Assembly: GCF_001050235.1 (NCBI RefSeq) | Contig: NZ_DF967972.1 | Coordinates: forward strand, 164,274 to 228,273 | DNA length: 64,000 bases | Direction: 5' to 3' | Source: Longilinea arvoryzae | GTDB lineage: Bacteria; Chloroflexota; Anaerolineae; Anaerolineales; Anaerolineaceae | Shown here: positions 45,190 through 54,091 of the stretch, piece after piece | Position numbering within the stretch: position 1 is the first letter of the stretch | Layout of the letters: each line of letters begins with the position of its first letter | The notes under the pieces: generated by a model | The model's input: only the letters and a program-made list of their open reading frames with translations | Databases searched by the model: none | What the model was told of the DNA's origin: nothing | Made by a program: the position numbers and the translations under genes

Positions 45190-46005
45190 CTATCGATACA
45201 ACAAGGAAGACGAGCCGAAATCGATCAGCAGCCCTTCGCCCTCGCCCCAGGAATGCGGTTCGCCTTTTCGCCGCCCGGCCAGCAAATCCTCCACCCCGGC
45301 AATCAGGTCGTCGATCAACCCGGCCGGCGCGGGGTCCTGCGAATGCCCCCACAGCAGCCGGTCGAAATCAGCACGGTACGGCGCCAGTCCGACCAGCATG
45401 GCGCGAAAATCCGCCAGATTGCTCGATTCGGGCAATTGCAGCCAGATCTGCCCGCTGTGCACGGCGTCGCCGCTGAACAGAAGGCGGTTGGCGCGATCGA
45501 GCAGGCCGATCGAACCGGGGGTATGCCCGGCCAGACGGATCACCTCCAGTACCCGCCCGCCCAGGTCGAAGGTGTAACCGGGGTCGACGAACGTCAGCGG
45601 CGGCAAGGGCGAATTCGCCCAGCGCCGGTCATCGAAGCCCAGTTCGAACAACTTCAGGACGTCCGGATCTTTCCGGAAAGGTTCGTTTGCCGCCATTGCC
45701 CTGCGCCGTTCAACGGAACAATAACCCCGCAGCACAGGTTTATCAGCGCGTTCCAAAAAAGCCTCCCGGAATTGCCAGGCGCCGTCCGCGTGGTCCGGGT
45801 GGCCGTGGGTCAGCGCCAGTTGAATCGGTTTGTCATCCAGCCCGCGCGCCAGAGCCGTCAGATCGCCGAAGCCAAAACCGCAGTCGATCAACAGGCCTTT
45901 GTTCTCGCCGCTGGCGTAATAGAACACATCCATGCCGTGATCTGAAATGGCCCAGGTGCGCGGGGCGACCGCACGCACACCATAAAGCATTGAATTCAAG
46001 TCCAT
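45190..46005 (-). CDS. MBL-fold metallo-hydrolase
   Basis: A 271-residue metallo-beta-lactamase-fold enzyme. The zinc motif THGHPDHADG (HxHxDH) is at about residue 66, with the further ligands in LAGHTPGSIGLLD (His), FSGDAVHSG (Asp) and LWGHSQDP (His). Length and the RLLFSGDAV block fit glyoxalase II-like or general hydrolases. The substrate is unknown. GAGGATCCC precedes the ATG. It is divergent from the GT2 gene across a 290-base region. Confidence 0.88.
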   Translation of the reverse strand: MDLNSMLYGVRAVAPRTWAISDHGMDVFYYASGENKGLLIDCGFGFGDLTALARGLDDKPIQLALTHGHPDHADGAWQFREAFLERADKPVLRGYCSVERRRAMAANEPFRKDPDVLKLFELGFDDRRWANSPLPPLTFVDPGYTFDLGGRVLEVIRLAGHTPGSIGLLDRANRLLFSGDAVHSGQIWLQLPESSNLADFRAMLVGLAPYRADFDRLLWGHSQDPAPAGLIDDLIAGVEDLLAGRRKGEPHSWGEGEGLLIDFGSSSLLYR

Positions 46006-46193
46006 GGGATCCTCGGGGAGAATTTATCCGGTTTGATTTTGATTATATCGTTCAAAAGGCCGAACGTAGTTGCATTCGCCGAAACGCGCCTCCGGATACC
46101 GGCGGGAGTATTAAATTTGCCGTTTTTTCGATTAAAACTAGTCCTCCCCCCTCAACAATCTAATCTATTCTTCATTTTCGCGCGGGAAAACTA

Positions 46194-46249
46194 TGTTATA
46201 CTGCGTAGCTTTGGCCGGAAAGACACGCGCTGCCTTGAATGGGCAGCGC
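46194..46249 (+). promoter_or_regulatory. Promoter and leader hairpin of the GT2 gene
   Basis: An extended -10 TGT-TATACT (46194-46202) starts a leader of about 87 bases. Right after the start point lies a hairpin, GCGCTGCC (46227-46234) with GGCAGCGC (46242-46249), extended by GGAAA/TTTCC. It is not followed by a T-run, so it is not a simple terminator. A role in leader-mediated control is possible but not shown. Confidence 0.5.
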
Positions 46250-46295
46250 TTTCCCTTACCCGGATTCCGGTCGATTTTAGAGGAGAAGTAGAAGT

Positions 46296-47774
46296 ATGTT
46301 GGTCGTTACAACCTTAATAGAAGTCCTTTATGTCCTGGCCTTGTTTGGATTAGCGGTTTATGGGGTGAACAGCGTGGTGAATATTGCCTTATTTGAATGG
46401 AAGAAGGGCAAACCCATGCAGCCCAATCCGCTACCCGATTGGCCTTCGGTCACCGTGCAGCTGCCCACATACAACGAGCGCTACATGGTCGAACGTCTGC
46501 TCAACGCCGTGACAGCGCTCGACTATCCTCGTGAAAAGCTGCAAATCCAAATGCTGGATGATTCCACCGATGAAACCGCCGTGCTGGTGCGCCGAATCGT
46601 CGCCAAGTACATCGCCCGCGGTCATAACATCGAACTGATCCAGCGTAAAGACCGTTCCGGATTCAAGGCTGGCGCTTTGGCGGAAGGATTGAAGACTGCC
46701 ACCGGTGACCTGGTGGCGATTTTCGACGCCGACTTCATTCCCTCGCCAGACTGGCTGAAGAAAACGGTCATCTATTTTGGCGATCCCAAACTGGCCTGCA
46801 TGCAGACCCGTTGGGGCCACCTCAACTCCGGCACCGACCTGTTTGCCCATGCCCAATCGTTGGGCATCGACGGTCACTTCATCGTCGAGCAAACGGCCCG
46901 TTCGCGCAACAGCCTGTTCCTCAACTTCAACGGCACTGCCGGCATCTGGCGGCGCACCGCCATCGAAGACGCCGGCGGCTGGCAGCCCGATACGCTGTGC
47001 GAGGACCTGGATTTGAGCTACCGGGTTCAGATGCACGGCTGGCACATTGGCTACACTCCCGAGGTGGTGGTGAAAGCTGAACTGCCGGCTCAGGTGGAGG
47101 CTTTCAAAAAGCAGCAGTTCCGCTGGGCCAAGGGCAGTTTCCAGGTGGTGCGCAAGACCCTCGGCAACCTGTGGCGCGCGCCGATCACCATCGCGCAGCG
47201 CGTCATGGGAACGATCCATCTCCTGGCTTACATCGTGCATCCGCTGATGCTGGTCACACTGTTGTTGATGCTGCCCATCGGCCTGCTGGACCCGAAATTC
47301 CTCAAGATGTTCCCCTGGACGATGATCACCGCCTTCGGACCGCCGCTGGTTTATTTGTGCGCGAAGACCGAATTCACTCCGCGCCTGATCGACCGCCTCA
47401 AGCTGATCCCGGCGCTGGTCATGATCGGCTTCGGCCTGTCGGTGAACAACACCCTGGCTGTGCTGCAGGGACTGTTCAGCAAGGATATGGGCTCATTCGT
47501 GCGCACGCCCAAATTCGACCTGACCGCAACCCGCGCTTCCAACTGGCAGGGGAAACCCTATGTCATGTCCATCAGCCCGTTGATCAGCGTGGAATTGGGC
47601 CTGGCGATCTACGCCATCCTTTCCATCATCCTGCTCCTGCCGTCGCAGGGTTTGGGCACCATGCCGCTGCTGCTGGTGTACGCCATCAGCTACAGCTATA
47701 TGGCCGGCCTCAACCTGGTGCAGAACTGGCAGAGCAGTCAGGTTCGCCGCGCCAGCAACCCCAGCGAAGCATAA
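46296..47774 (+). CDS. Family 2 glycosyltransferase, cellulose/mannan synthase-like
   Basis: A 492-residue processive membrane glycosyltransferase. It has one N-terminal helix and a cytoplasmic GT-A domain with VTVQLPTYNE, LDDSTDET, DADFIPSPDW (DxD), TLCEDLDLSYR (ED) and QQFRWAKGS (QxxRW), then four to five C-terminal helices. The QxxRW set marks processive beta-glycan synthases. The GT domain resembles beta-mannan or glucomannan synthases (CslA type) as much as bacterial cellulose synthases. No BcsB or PilZ partner is adjacent. Shine-Dalgarno GGAG lies 11 bases upstream. The product is an inferred surface polysaccharide. Confidence 0.88.
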   Translation: MLVVTTLIEVLYVLALFGLAVYGVNSVVNIALFEWKKGKPMQPNPLPDWPSVTVQLPTYNERYMVERLLNAVTALDYPREKLQIQMLDDSTDETAVLVRRIVAKYIARGHNIELIQRKDRSGFKAGALAEGLKTATGDLVAIFDADFIPSPDWLKKTVIYFGDPKLACMQTRWGHLNSGTDLFAHAQSLGIDGHFIVEQTARSRNSLFLNFNGTAGIWRRTAIEDAGGWQPDTLCEDLDLSYRVQMHGWHIGYTPEVVVKAELPAQVEAFKKQQFRWAKGSFQVVRKTLGNLWRAPITIAQRVMGTIHLLAYIVHPLMLVTLLLMLPIGLLDPKFLKMFPWTMITAFGPPLVYLCAKTEFTPRLIDRLKLIPALVMIGFGLSVNNTLAVLQGLFSKDMGSFVRTPKFDLTATRASNWQGKPYVMSISPLISVELGLAIYAILSIILLLPSQGLGTMPLLLVYAISYSYMAGLNLVQNWQSSQVRRASNPSEA

Positions 47775-47795
47775 GCAAACCGACCCCGATCATTC

Positions 47796-47831
47796 AAAAA
47801 CGCGAAGGCTTTTCCGGCCTTTGCGTTTTTA
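47796..47831 (+). terminator. Rho-independent terminator of the GT2 gene
   Basis: A 12-bp stem, AAACGCGAAGGC with GCCTTTGCGTTT (one G-U pair), ends in TTTTT, 25 bases after the stop. Confidence 0.85.
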
Positions 47832-47901
47832 TATTATCGCCCTGAGCTTCACCCTGGATCTGCAAATAATTTCGACTCGTTCGATCCTCTTTCCAGAATC
47901 C

Positions 47902-47910
47902 TGTTATAAT
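47902..47910 (+). promoter_or_regulatory. Extended -10 promoter of miaB, likely leaderless
   Basis: TGT-TATAAT ends eight bases before the ATG at 47918, with no Shine-Dalgarno site between. Transcription would start at or one base before the start codon. Confidence 0.6.
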
Positions 47911-47917
47911 CGCCGGC

Positions 47918-49252
47918 ATGAAATATTACATCTGGACAGAAGGCTGTCAGATGAACGTGGCGGATTCGCAGCGGGTGGCCTCGGCGCTCGAGCACCTGGG
48001 TTATCACGATACGCCGCGCCCCGATGACGCCGACGTAATCGTCATGAACACCTGCGTGGTCCGCCAATCCGCTGAGGATAAAGCCTACGGACGGCTCAGT
48101 TCGCTGCGCCCCCTGAAAGAGAAAAAGCCCGGGCTGGTCATCAACCTGATGGGCTGCCTGGTGGGCGTCAAAGGCAGCGAACGCTTGAAAGCCCGCCTCC
48201 CGTATGTGGATGTGTTCTCGCCGCCCTCCGATCCGGGTCCCCTGATCGCCTATCTCACCCAGGGGCAGGCTCAAGAACTGGAACAGCGTGAAACCGTCCG
48301 GCGCTACGCCTGGATGGATGGCGACCTGATGCTGCCCGCCAGCGAACGCGGCCAGCAGGTCAGCGCCTTCATTCCCATTGTCCTGGGGTGCTCGCACGCC
48401 TGCACCTACTGCATCATTCCCTACCGCCGCGGCGGAGAGATCAGCCGCCCGCCCGAGGAAATTCTGTCCGAAGCCCACGCGCTGGTGGCGCAGGGCGTCA
48501 AAGAAATCACCCTGCTGGGCCAAATCGTCGACCGCTACGGCAAAGACCATCCCGAATACCCCACCCTGGCCGGGCTGCTGACCCGCCTGAACGCCATCGA
48601 CGGGCTCGAACGGGTCCGCTTCCTCACCTCGCACCCCAACTGGATGACGGATGAACTCCTGGACGCCGTGGCCAGCCTGCCCAAGATCATGCCGCACATC
48701 GAGGTGCCCATCCAGGCCGGCGACGACCAGGTGCTGGAGAGCATGCACCGCGGCTACACCGTGCAGCAGTACCGCGACCTGGTGGCCAGGCTGCGCGCCC
48801 GCATCCCCAACGTTTCCATCGCCACCGACATCATCGTCGGTTTTTGCGGCGAAACGGCCGAACAGTTCGAGCACACTTATGAACTGCTGGCCGACCTCAA
48901 ACTGGATGTGGCCCACCTGGCGCGCTACTCACCGCGCACCGGCACCTTCTCGGCCCGGCGCCTGGCGGACGATGTGCCGGATGCGGAAAAGTGGGAACGC
49001 TTCCGCCGCCTGGAGGCCCTGCAGGAGGGCATCGCCGGCGAAATTCACGCCCGGTATCTCAGCCAGGCCACAACCGTGCTCTTCGAGGAAAAGGTCAAGA
49101 ACCGCTGGAAGGGCCGCACCCCCACCAATAAGCTGGTCTTCGTTGAATCGGACGCCGACCTGCGCAGCAAAGTCCTGCCCGTGCACATCACCTGGACGGG
49201 TCCGTGGTCGATGCAGGGCCGCGTGGTGGACCCCGTGCTGGAGAGAAATTAA
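47918..49252 (+). CDS. miaB: tRNA-2-methylthio-N6-dimethylallyladenosine synthase (MiaB-type methylthiotransferase)
   Basis: A 444-residue radical-SAM methylthiotransferase that adds a methylthio group to i6A37 of tRNA. The N-terminal cluster cysteines are C10 (WTEGCQMN), C46 (NTCVVR) and C79 (LMGCLVG). The radical-SAM CxxxCxxC is CSHACTYC. The C-terminus carries a TRAM domain (KGRTPTNKLVFVES). EGCQMN is characteristic of MiaB rather than RimO. The promoter element TGTTATAAT ends eight bases before the ATG, so the message is probably leaderless. A 44-bp palindrome terminates it. Confidence 0.93.
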   Translation: MKYYIWTEGCQMNVADSQRVASALEHLGYHDTPRPDDADVIVMNTCVVRQSAEDKAYGRLSSLRPLKEKKPGLVINLMGCLVGVKGSERLKARLPYVDVFSPPSDPGPLIAYLTQGQAQELEQRETVRRYAWMDGDLMLPASERGQQVSAFIPIVLGCSHACTYCIIPYRRGGEISRPPEEILSEAHALVAQGVKEITLLGQIVDRYGKDHPEYPTLAGLLTRLNAIDGLERVRFLTSHPNWMTDELLDAVASLPKIMPHIEVPIQAGDDQVLESMHRGYTVQQYRDLVARLRARIPNVSIATDIIVGFCGETAEQFEHTYELLADLKLDVAHLARYSPRTGTFSARRLADDVPDAEKWERFRRLEALQEGIAGEIHARYLSQATTVLFEEKVKNRWKGRTPTNKLVFVESDADLRSKVLPVHITWTGPWSMQGRVVDPVLERN

Positions 49253-49297
49253 GCGCCGCGACTTCATCCCCCGGGATGCAGTCAGGCACGGAAAACG

Positions 49298-49342
49298 AAA
49301 AGCATGAAAAGCGCCCGAATTCGGGCGCTTTTCATGCTTTTT
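49298..49342. terminator. 44-bp perfect palindrome acting as terminator of miaB
   Basis: Two exactly complementary 22-base arms meet at the centre (49319/49320, GAATTC core). The outer parts are AAAGCATGAAAAGCGC and its complement, giving T-runs in both directions. It lies 45 bases after the miaB stop. Confidence 0.85.
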
Positions 49343-49429
49343 CTCAGGCCGGGCGGATGGATGGGGCTGATTCGCTGCTCGAGCAAACCCTTTCTTTATC
49401 CATCGCGGACCCCCATCCAACTGCGGGCC

Positions 49430-49693
49430 TTATAGATTATTCACCAACTCAATTTTTTCCCTATTGACCTCATGCCGAACCCAGGCCAGGATGAAATTCA
49501 GGCCAAACAGCAGGTCGAACAGGCCCATCAACCAGAGCATGCGCGCATTCCACGCGGTGAACAAAAGCATCGCGGTGGTCGCCAGCAGGACCAGCAGGAA
49601 AACGATTCCATCCAGGATCAGGTTGCGCCTGTTAATCTTCTGGCGGGTATTCAAAAGTCCCAAATAGCCACTCAAGCGATCGGCTTGTTCCAT
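49430..49693 (-). CDS. Small two-span membrane protein
   Basis: An 87-residue protein with two hydrophobic helices (LILDGIVFLLVLLATTAMLLF and MLWLMGLFDLLFGLNFILAW) and charged ends (KINRR, RHEVNREKIE). GGAGG lies nine bases before the ATG. No family recognised. It is a separate small transcription unit between miaB and the pentapeptide gene. Confidence 0.7.
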   Translation of the reverse strand: MEQADRLSGYLGLLNTRQKINRRNLILDGIVFLLVLLATTAMLLFTAWNARMLWLMGLFDLLFGLNFILAWVRHEVNREKIELVNNL

Positions 49694-49784
49694 TTTTTAT
49701 CCCTCCAAGGCCCATCTCAATCCTCTGCGGGGCTGGTTGCAACGGCTGCGATAGCCAGGCCACCATAAACGCGCAGAATCACAG

Positions 49785-50471
49785 CTATGGAAGAAGTTGC
49801 GGATCGGGAGGATTATCCTCCTCACCCACCTCGCGGATGACAATGCCCAGCAGCGCCGCCACCTGCAGCGCCTGGGCCATCGTCACTTTTACGCCGCCCA
49901 GATCGGCAATGCCCACCTGCATGCCCTCGATGTTCGACGAGCGCAGATCCGCGCCCTTGAGTTTGGCGCCGGGCAGCTTGGCGCCGCTCAGATCGCATTG
50001 ATCGAAGATCACGCCGCTCAGATCGGCGCCTTCGAAATTGACCTTGCGCAGAGAGCAGCGCGTGAAGCGGGCCGCTCGAAAGATCACCCCGGCGAAGAAG
50101 GCGTCATCCATCGAGCAGCCGCTGAAATTCACATCCTCGCAGCGCGAGTCGATCAGGCTGGCGCCGCGCAGCCGGCAATCGACCCATTCGGTCCGGCGCA
50201 GCCGGGCTTCCTCCCACTGCGCGCCGGAAAGGTCGCAGTGATCCAGGCGGCAGTTGTAAACGCGCAGGCCTGAAAAATGGGTGTTGAGCAAGTTGACGCG
50301 CCGGATGGCGCACTGCTCGAACAGCAGCCCGGCGGCAGACTGGTCGGAACAATCGCCGCTCAGGCTGGCCTGGCTGAACTCATTTTCGTCATACAGCCCG
50401 GCGAGCTCGATTGGCGTCAGGTCGATCGGGAGCTTCGGCGGGCGAAGGTCGCCGCCAGAACCGGATTTCAT
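49785..50471 (-). CDS. Pentapeptide-repeat protein
   Basis: A 228-residue protein. About residues 45-195 form a right-handed quadrilateral beta-helix of A(D/N)LxX repeats, e.g. CDLSGAQWEEARLRRTEW, NFEGADLSGVIFDQCDLSGA and AKLKGADLRSSNIEGM. Some relatives mimic DNA and protect gyrase, but most have no known role. Its ATG overlaps the stop of the DinB gene (ATGA), so the two are translationally coupled. The last 30 residues are a predicted helix (VTMAQALQVAALLGIVIREV). Confidence 0.85.
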   Translation of the reverse strand: MKSGSGGDLRPPKLPIDLTPIELAGLYDENEFSQASLSGDCSDQSAAGLLFEQCAIRRVNLLNTHFSGLRVYNCRLDHCDLSGAQWEEARLRRTEWVDCRLRGASLIDSRCEDVNFSGCSMDDAFFAGVIFRAARFTRCSLRKVNFEGADLSGVIFDQCDLSGAKLPGAKLKGADLRSSNIEGMQVGIADLGGVKVTMAQALQVAALLGIVIREVGEEDNPPDPQLLP

Positions 50472-50953
50472 ATCAGCGATTCGGTCTTTCCGGCCAGGTG
50501 GCGCAGAATTTCGAACTGGCCGATGTGAAAAGTCTCGTGGAAGTAGAAGAAGTGCAACCGGCGGTGCAGCTCCACTTCGCCGTGGCTGGTTTTCACCCTG
50601 CGCTGCATTGTCTCATCGCTGGCGCCTCGAAGGGCCGCCAGAAATTCAGCATCCACCTCAGTCCACCAGTGTTCGAGTTGCTCGAGCGGGCAGATATCCG
50701 TCGAGTCGGGCCCGACCGGATCGGCCCCAGTGTCGTAGCGCCGCAGCGCCTGCGGGGTGACCGCGGCCGGCTGGCCCAACAATTCGAGCATTTCGACGCG
50801 GCACAGCAGGATGTGTCCGAAGATATAGTTGATGCAATTGCCCGTGCCGTTCGGCCGGATGAGCGTGTCGGCCTGGTCCAGGTCATCCAGATGACGCTGC
50901 ACCAGCCACGAATTGCGCGAATAACCATCGACGAGGTCAGTTTGAATCGACAT
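50468..50953 (-). CDS. DinB-family protein
   Basis: A 161-residue DinB-type bundle protein. Metal-ligand candidates are in NYIFGHILLCRVEMLELLG (about residue 47) and the clear HxxxH of YFHETFHIGQFEILRHL (about residue 138). GGAGGC precedes the ATG at 50953. It is the first gene of a two-gene unit with the pentapeptide protein (ATGA overlap). The physical link is unusual but gives no clear function. Confidence 0.85.
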   Translation of the reverse strand: MSIQTDLVDGYSRNSWLVQRHLDDLDQADTLIRPNGTGNCINYIFGHILLCRVEMLELLGQPAAVTPQALRRYDTGADPVGPDSTDICPLEQLEHWWTEVDAEFLAALRGASDETMQRRVKTSHGEVELHRRLHFFYFHETFHIGQFEILRHLAGKTESLI

Positions 50954-51099
50954 GCCGCCTCCGGTGATCTCAGGATACCTGGATTGTATATCGGATTTTT
51001 CATGGGTTGGGTCGAGGAAGAAGAATGAACGCGGGACCCGACGCCCAAATTGCCCGCCCGGCCCGGGGCTCCATCGCCCGACCCAACCCGCACAGACTC

Positions 51100-52887
51100 T
51101 TACCCTACCGGCAGCTTCTCCAACTGATCGACAATGCCGGACAGGACATCGAAACCGCCCTGCCAGAAAGCATCCTGGCGCACGTCGATGCCGGCGTCGG
51201 CCAAAAGCTGCACCGGCGCCACCGAGCCGCCCGCTGCGAGAATTTTAATATAGCGCGGCTTGAAGGCTCCACCCTCAGCCTTGTATTGCTGGTAGAGGGC
51301 CAAAACCAGGAGCTGGCCGAAGGTGTAAGCGTAAACATAGAAGGGCACGTCGTAGATGTGGGGGATGGAAACCCACTCCCAGCGGAACTCGTCGCTGACA
51401 TCCACCGCGTCGCCGAATTGCTGGCGCAGGTTCTTCAAATAGACGTCCGCCAGGTCATCCACCGAGGCGCCCTGCCGGATCAATTCGTGGGCATCGCGCT
51501 CGAACAGCGCGAAGTAAGCCTGGCGCTGCACGGTGGCGTACGCGTCGTCCATTTGACGGAAGAGCAGATCGCGGCGCACGGCTTCGTCGGTTTCTTCCTT
51601 CAACAACCGGTCGACCAGCACCATTTCGGCGAAAGTCGAAGCTGTCTCTGCCAGCGGCAGGCAGGCATGCGCGGTGAAGGCGCTGTGCTGTGCGGCCAGC
51701 ATGGAATGTATGGAGTGCCCCAGTTCGTGAGCCATGGTGGCCACATCATCGGCGTGCCCCTGGTAGTTGAGCAGGACCCATGGGGTAAGCTGTGGAATGG
51801 CCGTGGCGCAGAAGGCGCCGCTGCGTTTACCCTTGCGCACCTCGGCGTCGAGATGGTCCTGGGCAAAGACGCGCTCGGCCAGTTCGGCGAATTTCGGATC
51901 GAACTGCTTGAAAGAATCCAGCACCAGGCCGGCAGCCGCGCCGAAATTGTATCTCTTGTCTGATTTTACGACCGGCGCGTAGATATCATAGCGGCGGAGT
52001 TTCTCCATCTGCAACCAGCGCGCTTTGAGTTTGAAGAAACGCTGGAATACACCCGTGTTCCGCTGGCAAACCCCGAGCAGCGTGTTGACCACATCATCCG
52101 GCAGGTCATTGATCAGGTTGCGGGCGGCCATTGGCGAGCCGTGCTTGCGCAGGGTCACCTGTTCGTTGCGCCAATCGCGCACCAGCGCCTGGTAGATCTG
52201 TCCCAAAATGGGACCGTCATCCCCGTAGACACGATACAGTTCCTGATAGGCCTGAGCGCGCAGGTCGGCGTCATGCTGGCGCACATAGACCATCAGCTCG
52301 CCGCGGGTCAATTCCTTCTCCTGGCCGTCGATGGTCAACTTGAAGCTATAGCGGTTCGAGAGCGAGCGGTAGAGCATCTGCAGCGCGCTGGCGCCGGTGA
52401 CATTCTTGATGTTGATGATCTTTTCTTCGGGTTCGCTGAGGGTATGCGGTTTGAAGTGGCGCATTTCCTCCAACCAGTAGTGGTAGTCGCCGGAGGGAGC
52501 CATCAGGCGGGCGGCGTCCTGGTCGGAGAGGTCCTTCCACCACAACGTAAAGAAAATGGTGCGGTTCTCGAGCTCGGCGAAGAACTGCTCGACGCGCTGC
52601 ATCAGGGTTTGCGCCGCCTGCGACTGCGTGTCCGCGGAAAAAGACAGCGAGGCAAAGCTGCCCAACCGGTTGGTGGCCAGGCTGATTTCTTCCAGCCTGG
52701 CGACGATAGCCAGAAATTCTTCAGTCGAGATCGCCGGCGTCAACTGCGGGCGCAGGGTCTCGAATTCGGACACCATTTCATCGATTCTTTTGAAAGCTGC
52801 TTCCAGTTCCGGGCTGTCCATGCCTCCGGAAACCAGCTCAGACAGATCCCAATTCTTTTGTTGATAGGAAGCGATTGTTTCGGTCAT
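51100..52887 (-). CDS. pepF: M3-family oligoendopeptidase (PepF type)
   Basis: A 595-residue cytoplasmic zinc peptidase of family M3, which degrades short peptides. The zinc site is HELGHSIHSML (HExxH, about residue 389), with the third ligand Glu in TASTFAEMVL about 28 residues later. The C-terminal block FVYAYTFGQLLVLALYQQYKAEG is typical of PepF. The ATG overlaps the stop of the upstream DNA methyltransferase gene as ATGA, so they form one operon. Confidence 0.93.
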   Translation of the reverse strand: MTETIASYQQKNWDLSELVSGGMDSPELEAAFKRIDEMVSEFETLRPQLTPAISTEEFLAIVARLEEISLATNRLGSFASLSFSADTQSQAAQTLMQRVEQFFAELENRTIFFTLWWKDLSDQDAARLMAPSGDYHYWLEEMRHFKPHTLSEPEEKIINIKNVTGASALQMLYRSLSNRYSFKLTIDGQEKELTRGELMVYVRQHDADLRAQAYQELYRVYGDDGPILGQIYQALVRDWRNEQVTLRKHGSPMAARNLINDLPDDVVNTLLGVCQRNTGVFQRFFKLKARWLQMEKLRRYDIYAPVVKSDKRYNFGAAAGLVLDSFKQFDPKFAELAERVFAQDHLDAEVRKGKRSGAFCATAIPQLTPWVLLNYQGHADDVATMAHELGHSIHSMLAAQHSAFTAHACLPLAETASTFAEMVLVDRLLKEETDEAVRRDLLFRQMDDAYATVQRQAYFALFERDAHELIRQGASVDDLADVYLKNLRQQFGDAVDVSDEFRWEWVSIPHIYDVPFYVYAYTFGQLLVLALYQQYKAEGGAFKPRYIKILAAGGSVAPVQLLADAGIDVRQDAFWQGGFDVLSGIVDQLEKLPVG

Positions 52888-53993
52888 TTTTCTCCCTCGT
52901 CGGATGATTTGAGTAGGTCCCGCAATTGCTGGCGCAACAGGTCGATGGGCCGGCGTTCTCGACTGCCGGCGTCCTCATAGAACCAGAGCTGCCAGCCGTT
53001 GCAGGGTCCGGGGTGCAATGAACGAGCGATCTTATGAATGGACCCGCGCTGTCCATTATACTCGAGCGAGCCATCCGCCTGCACGCGGGCGCAGATGGCG
53101 CTTTGCTCACCAAAATAGAGCGGATCACCGGGCTGAAGCAGATTGTTTTCGAGCAGCGCGCCAAAGGGAAGGCGCGTTTCGCGGCGCGGATTGTGGCTGG
53201 CGTAGACCCCGGGGGCGCTTCCGGGCGGCGGCGACGCGGCGATGCGCTCGCGCGCCAGGGCCGCATATTTGGGGTCGCGCTCGATGCCAATCCAACGCCG
53301 GTTGAGGCGCCTGGCCACCACACCGGTGGTGCCCGTGCCGAAAAAAGGATCGAGCACCACATCCCCCGGATTGGAGCTGGCCAGCAGCACGCGGTAGAGC
53401 AGCGCCTCGGGTTTTTGAGTGGTGTGCGCCTTTTGCCCGTTGACCCGCAGGCGCTCCCGGCCAGTGCAAATCGGCAGCATCCAATCGGAACGCATCTGTT
53501 TGTCTTCGTTCAGTGCGCGCATGGCGTGGTGGTTGAAAGTATAAGTCGCGCCGCGCTCCTTTTGGGCCCACACCAGCGTCTCGTGGGCGTTGGTGAAGCG
53601 CACGCCCCGGAAATTGGGGGTCGGGTTGGATTTGATCCACACCACATCGTTGAGGATCCAAAATCCCAGGTCCTGCAGGCGCGCCCCCACGCGGTAGATG
53701 TTGTGATAGCTGCCGATGACCCACAGCGTGCCGCTGCGTTTGAGCACGCGCCGGCAGGCGCTCAGCCAGGCGGTGGTGAAGGCGTCGTAATCGGCAAACG
53801 AGCCGAACTGATCCCAGGCATCGTCCACGCCGTCCACCAGCGTCAGGTTGGGACGCCACAACTCGCGGCGGAGTTGCAGGTTGTAAGGCGGATCGGCGAA
53901 GATCAGATCGATCGATTCGGCGGGCAACCTCTGCAAGACGTCGATGCAGTCGCCTTCCAGCACCTGATTGATGGGCAGATCCGGCGCGTCCAT
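52884..53993 (-). CDS. CcrM-like DNA adenine methyltransferase (HinfI/GANTC type)
   Basis: A beta-class N6-adenine DNA methyltransferase of about 369 residues. The catalytic motif DPPYNLQL (about residue 35) precedes the SAM motif LDPFFGTGTTGVVARRL. Between them lie DAWDQFGSFADYDAFTTAWL, WVIGSYHNIYRVGARLQDLG and NPTPNFRGVRFTNAHETLVWA, which match the CcrM/M.HinfI group recognising GANTC. The C-terminal 90 residues form the extra DNA-contact domain. No restriction gene is adjacent, so it is a solitary enzyme. An earlier ATG at 54008 is possible. A pepF gene overlaps its end and menG lies upstream on the same strand. Confidence 0.88.
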   Translation of the reverse strand: MDAPDLPINQVLEGDCIDVLQRLPAESIDLIFADPPYNLQLRRELWRPNLTLVDGVDDAWDQFGSFADYDAFTTAWLSACRRVLKRSGTLWVIGSYHNIYRVGARLQDLGFWILNDVVWIKSNPTPNFRGVRFTNAHETLVWAQKERGATYTFNHHAMRALNEDKQMRSDWMLPICTGRERLRVNGQKAHTTQKPEALLYRVLLASSNPGDVVLDPFFGTGTTGVVARRLNRRWIGIERDPKYAALARERIAASPPPGSAPGVYASHNPRRETRLPFGALLENNLLQPGDPLYFGEQSAICARVQADGSLEYNGQRGSIHKIARSLHPGPCNGWQLWFYEDAGSRERRPIDLLRQQLRDLLKSSDEGEK

Positions 53994-54017
53994 TTGATTA
54001 TTGTACACGGAAGAAGC

Positions 54018-54052
54018 AGTTAGCGGTTAGCGATTAGCTGTCAGTGGGTCGT
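54018..54052 (+). repeat. Heptanucleotide array, reverse sense (RCYRAYN family), 5 units
   Basis: AGTTAGC GGTTAGC, GATTAGC TGTCAGT, GGGTCGT in 7-bp register: each is the reverse complement of an RCYRAYN unit. It faces the forward array at 54092-54161 across 39 bases, so the pair can form a stem in RNA or single-stranded DNA. Confidence 0.8.
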
Positions 54053-54091
54053 CCCGTACTATATTTACAGAGTAATAGACAACAAACAACA

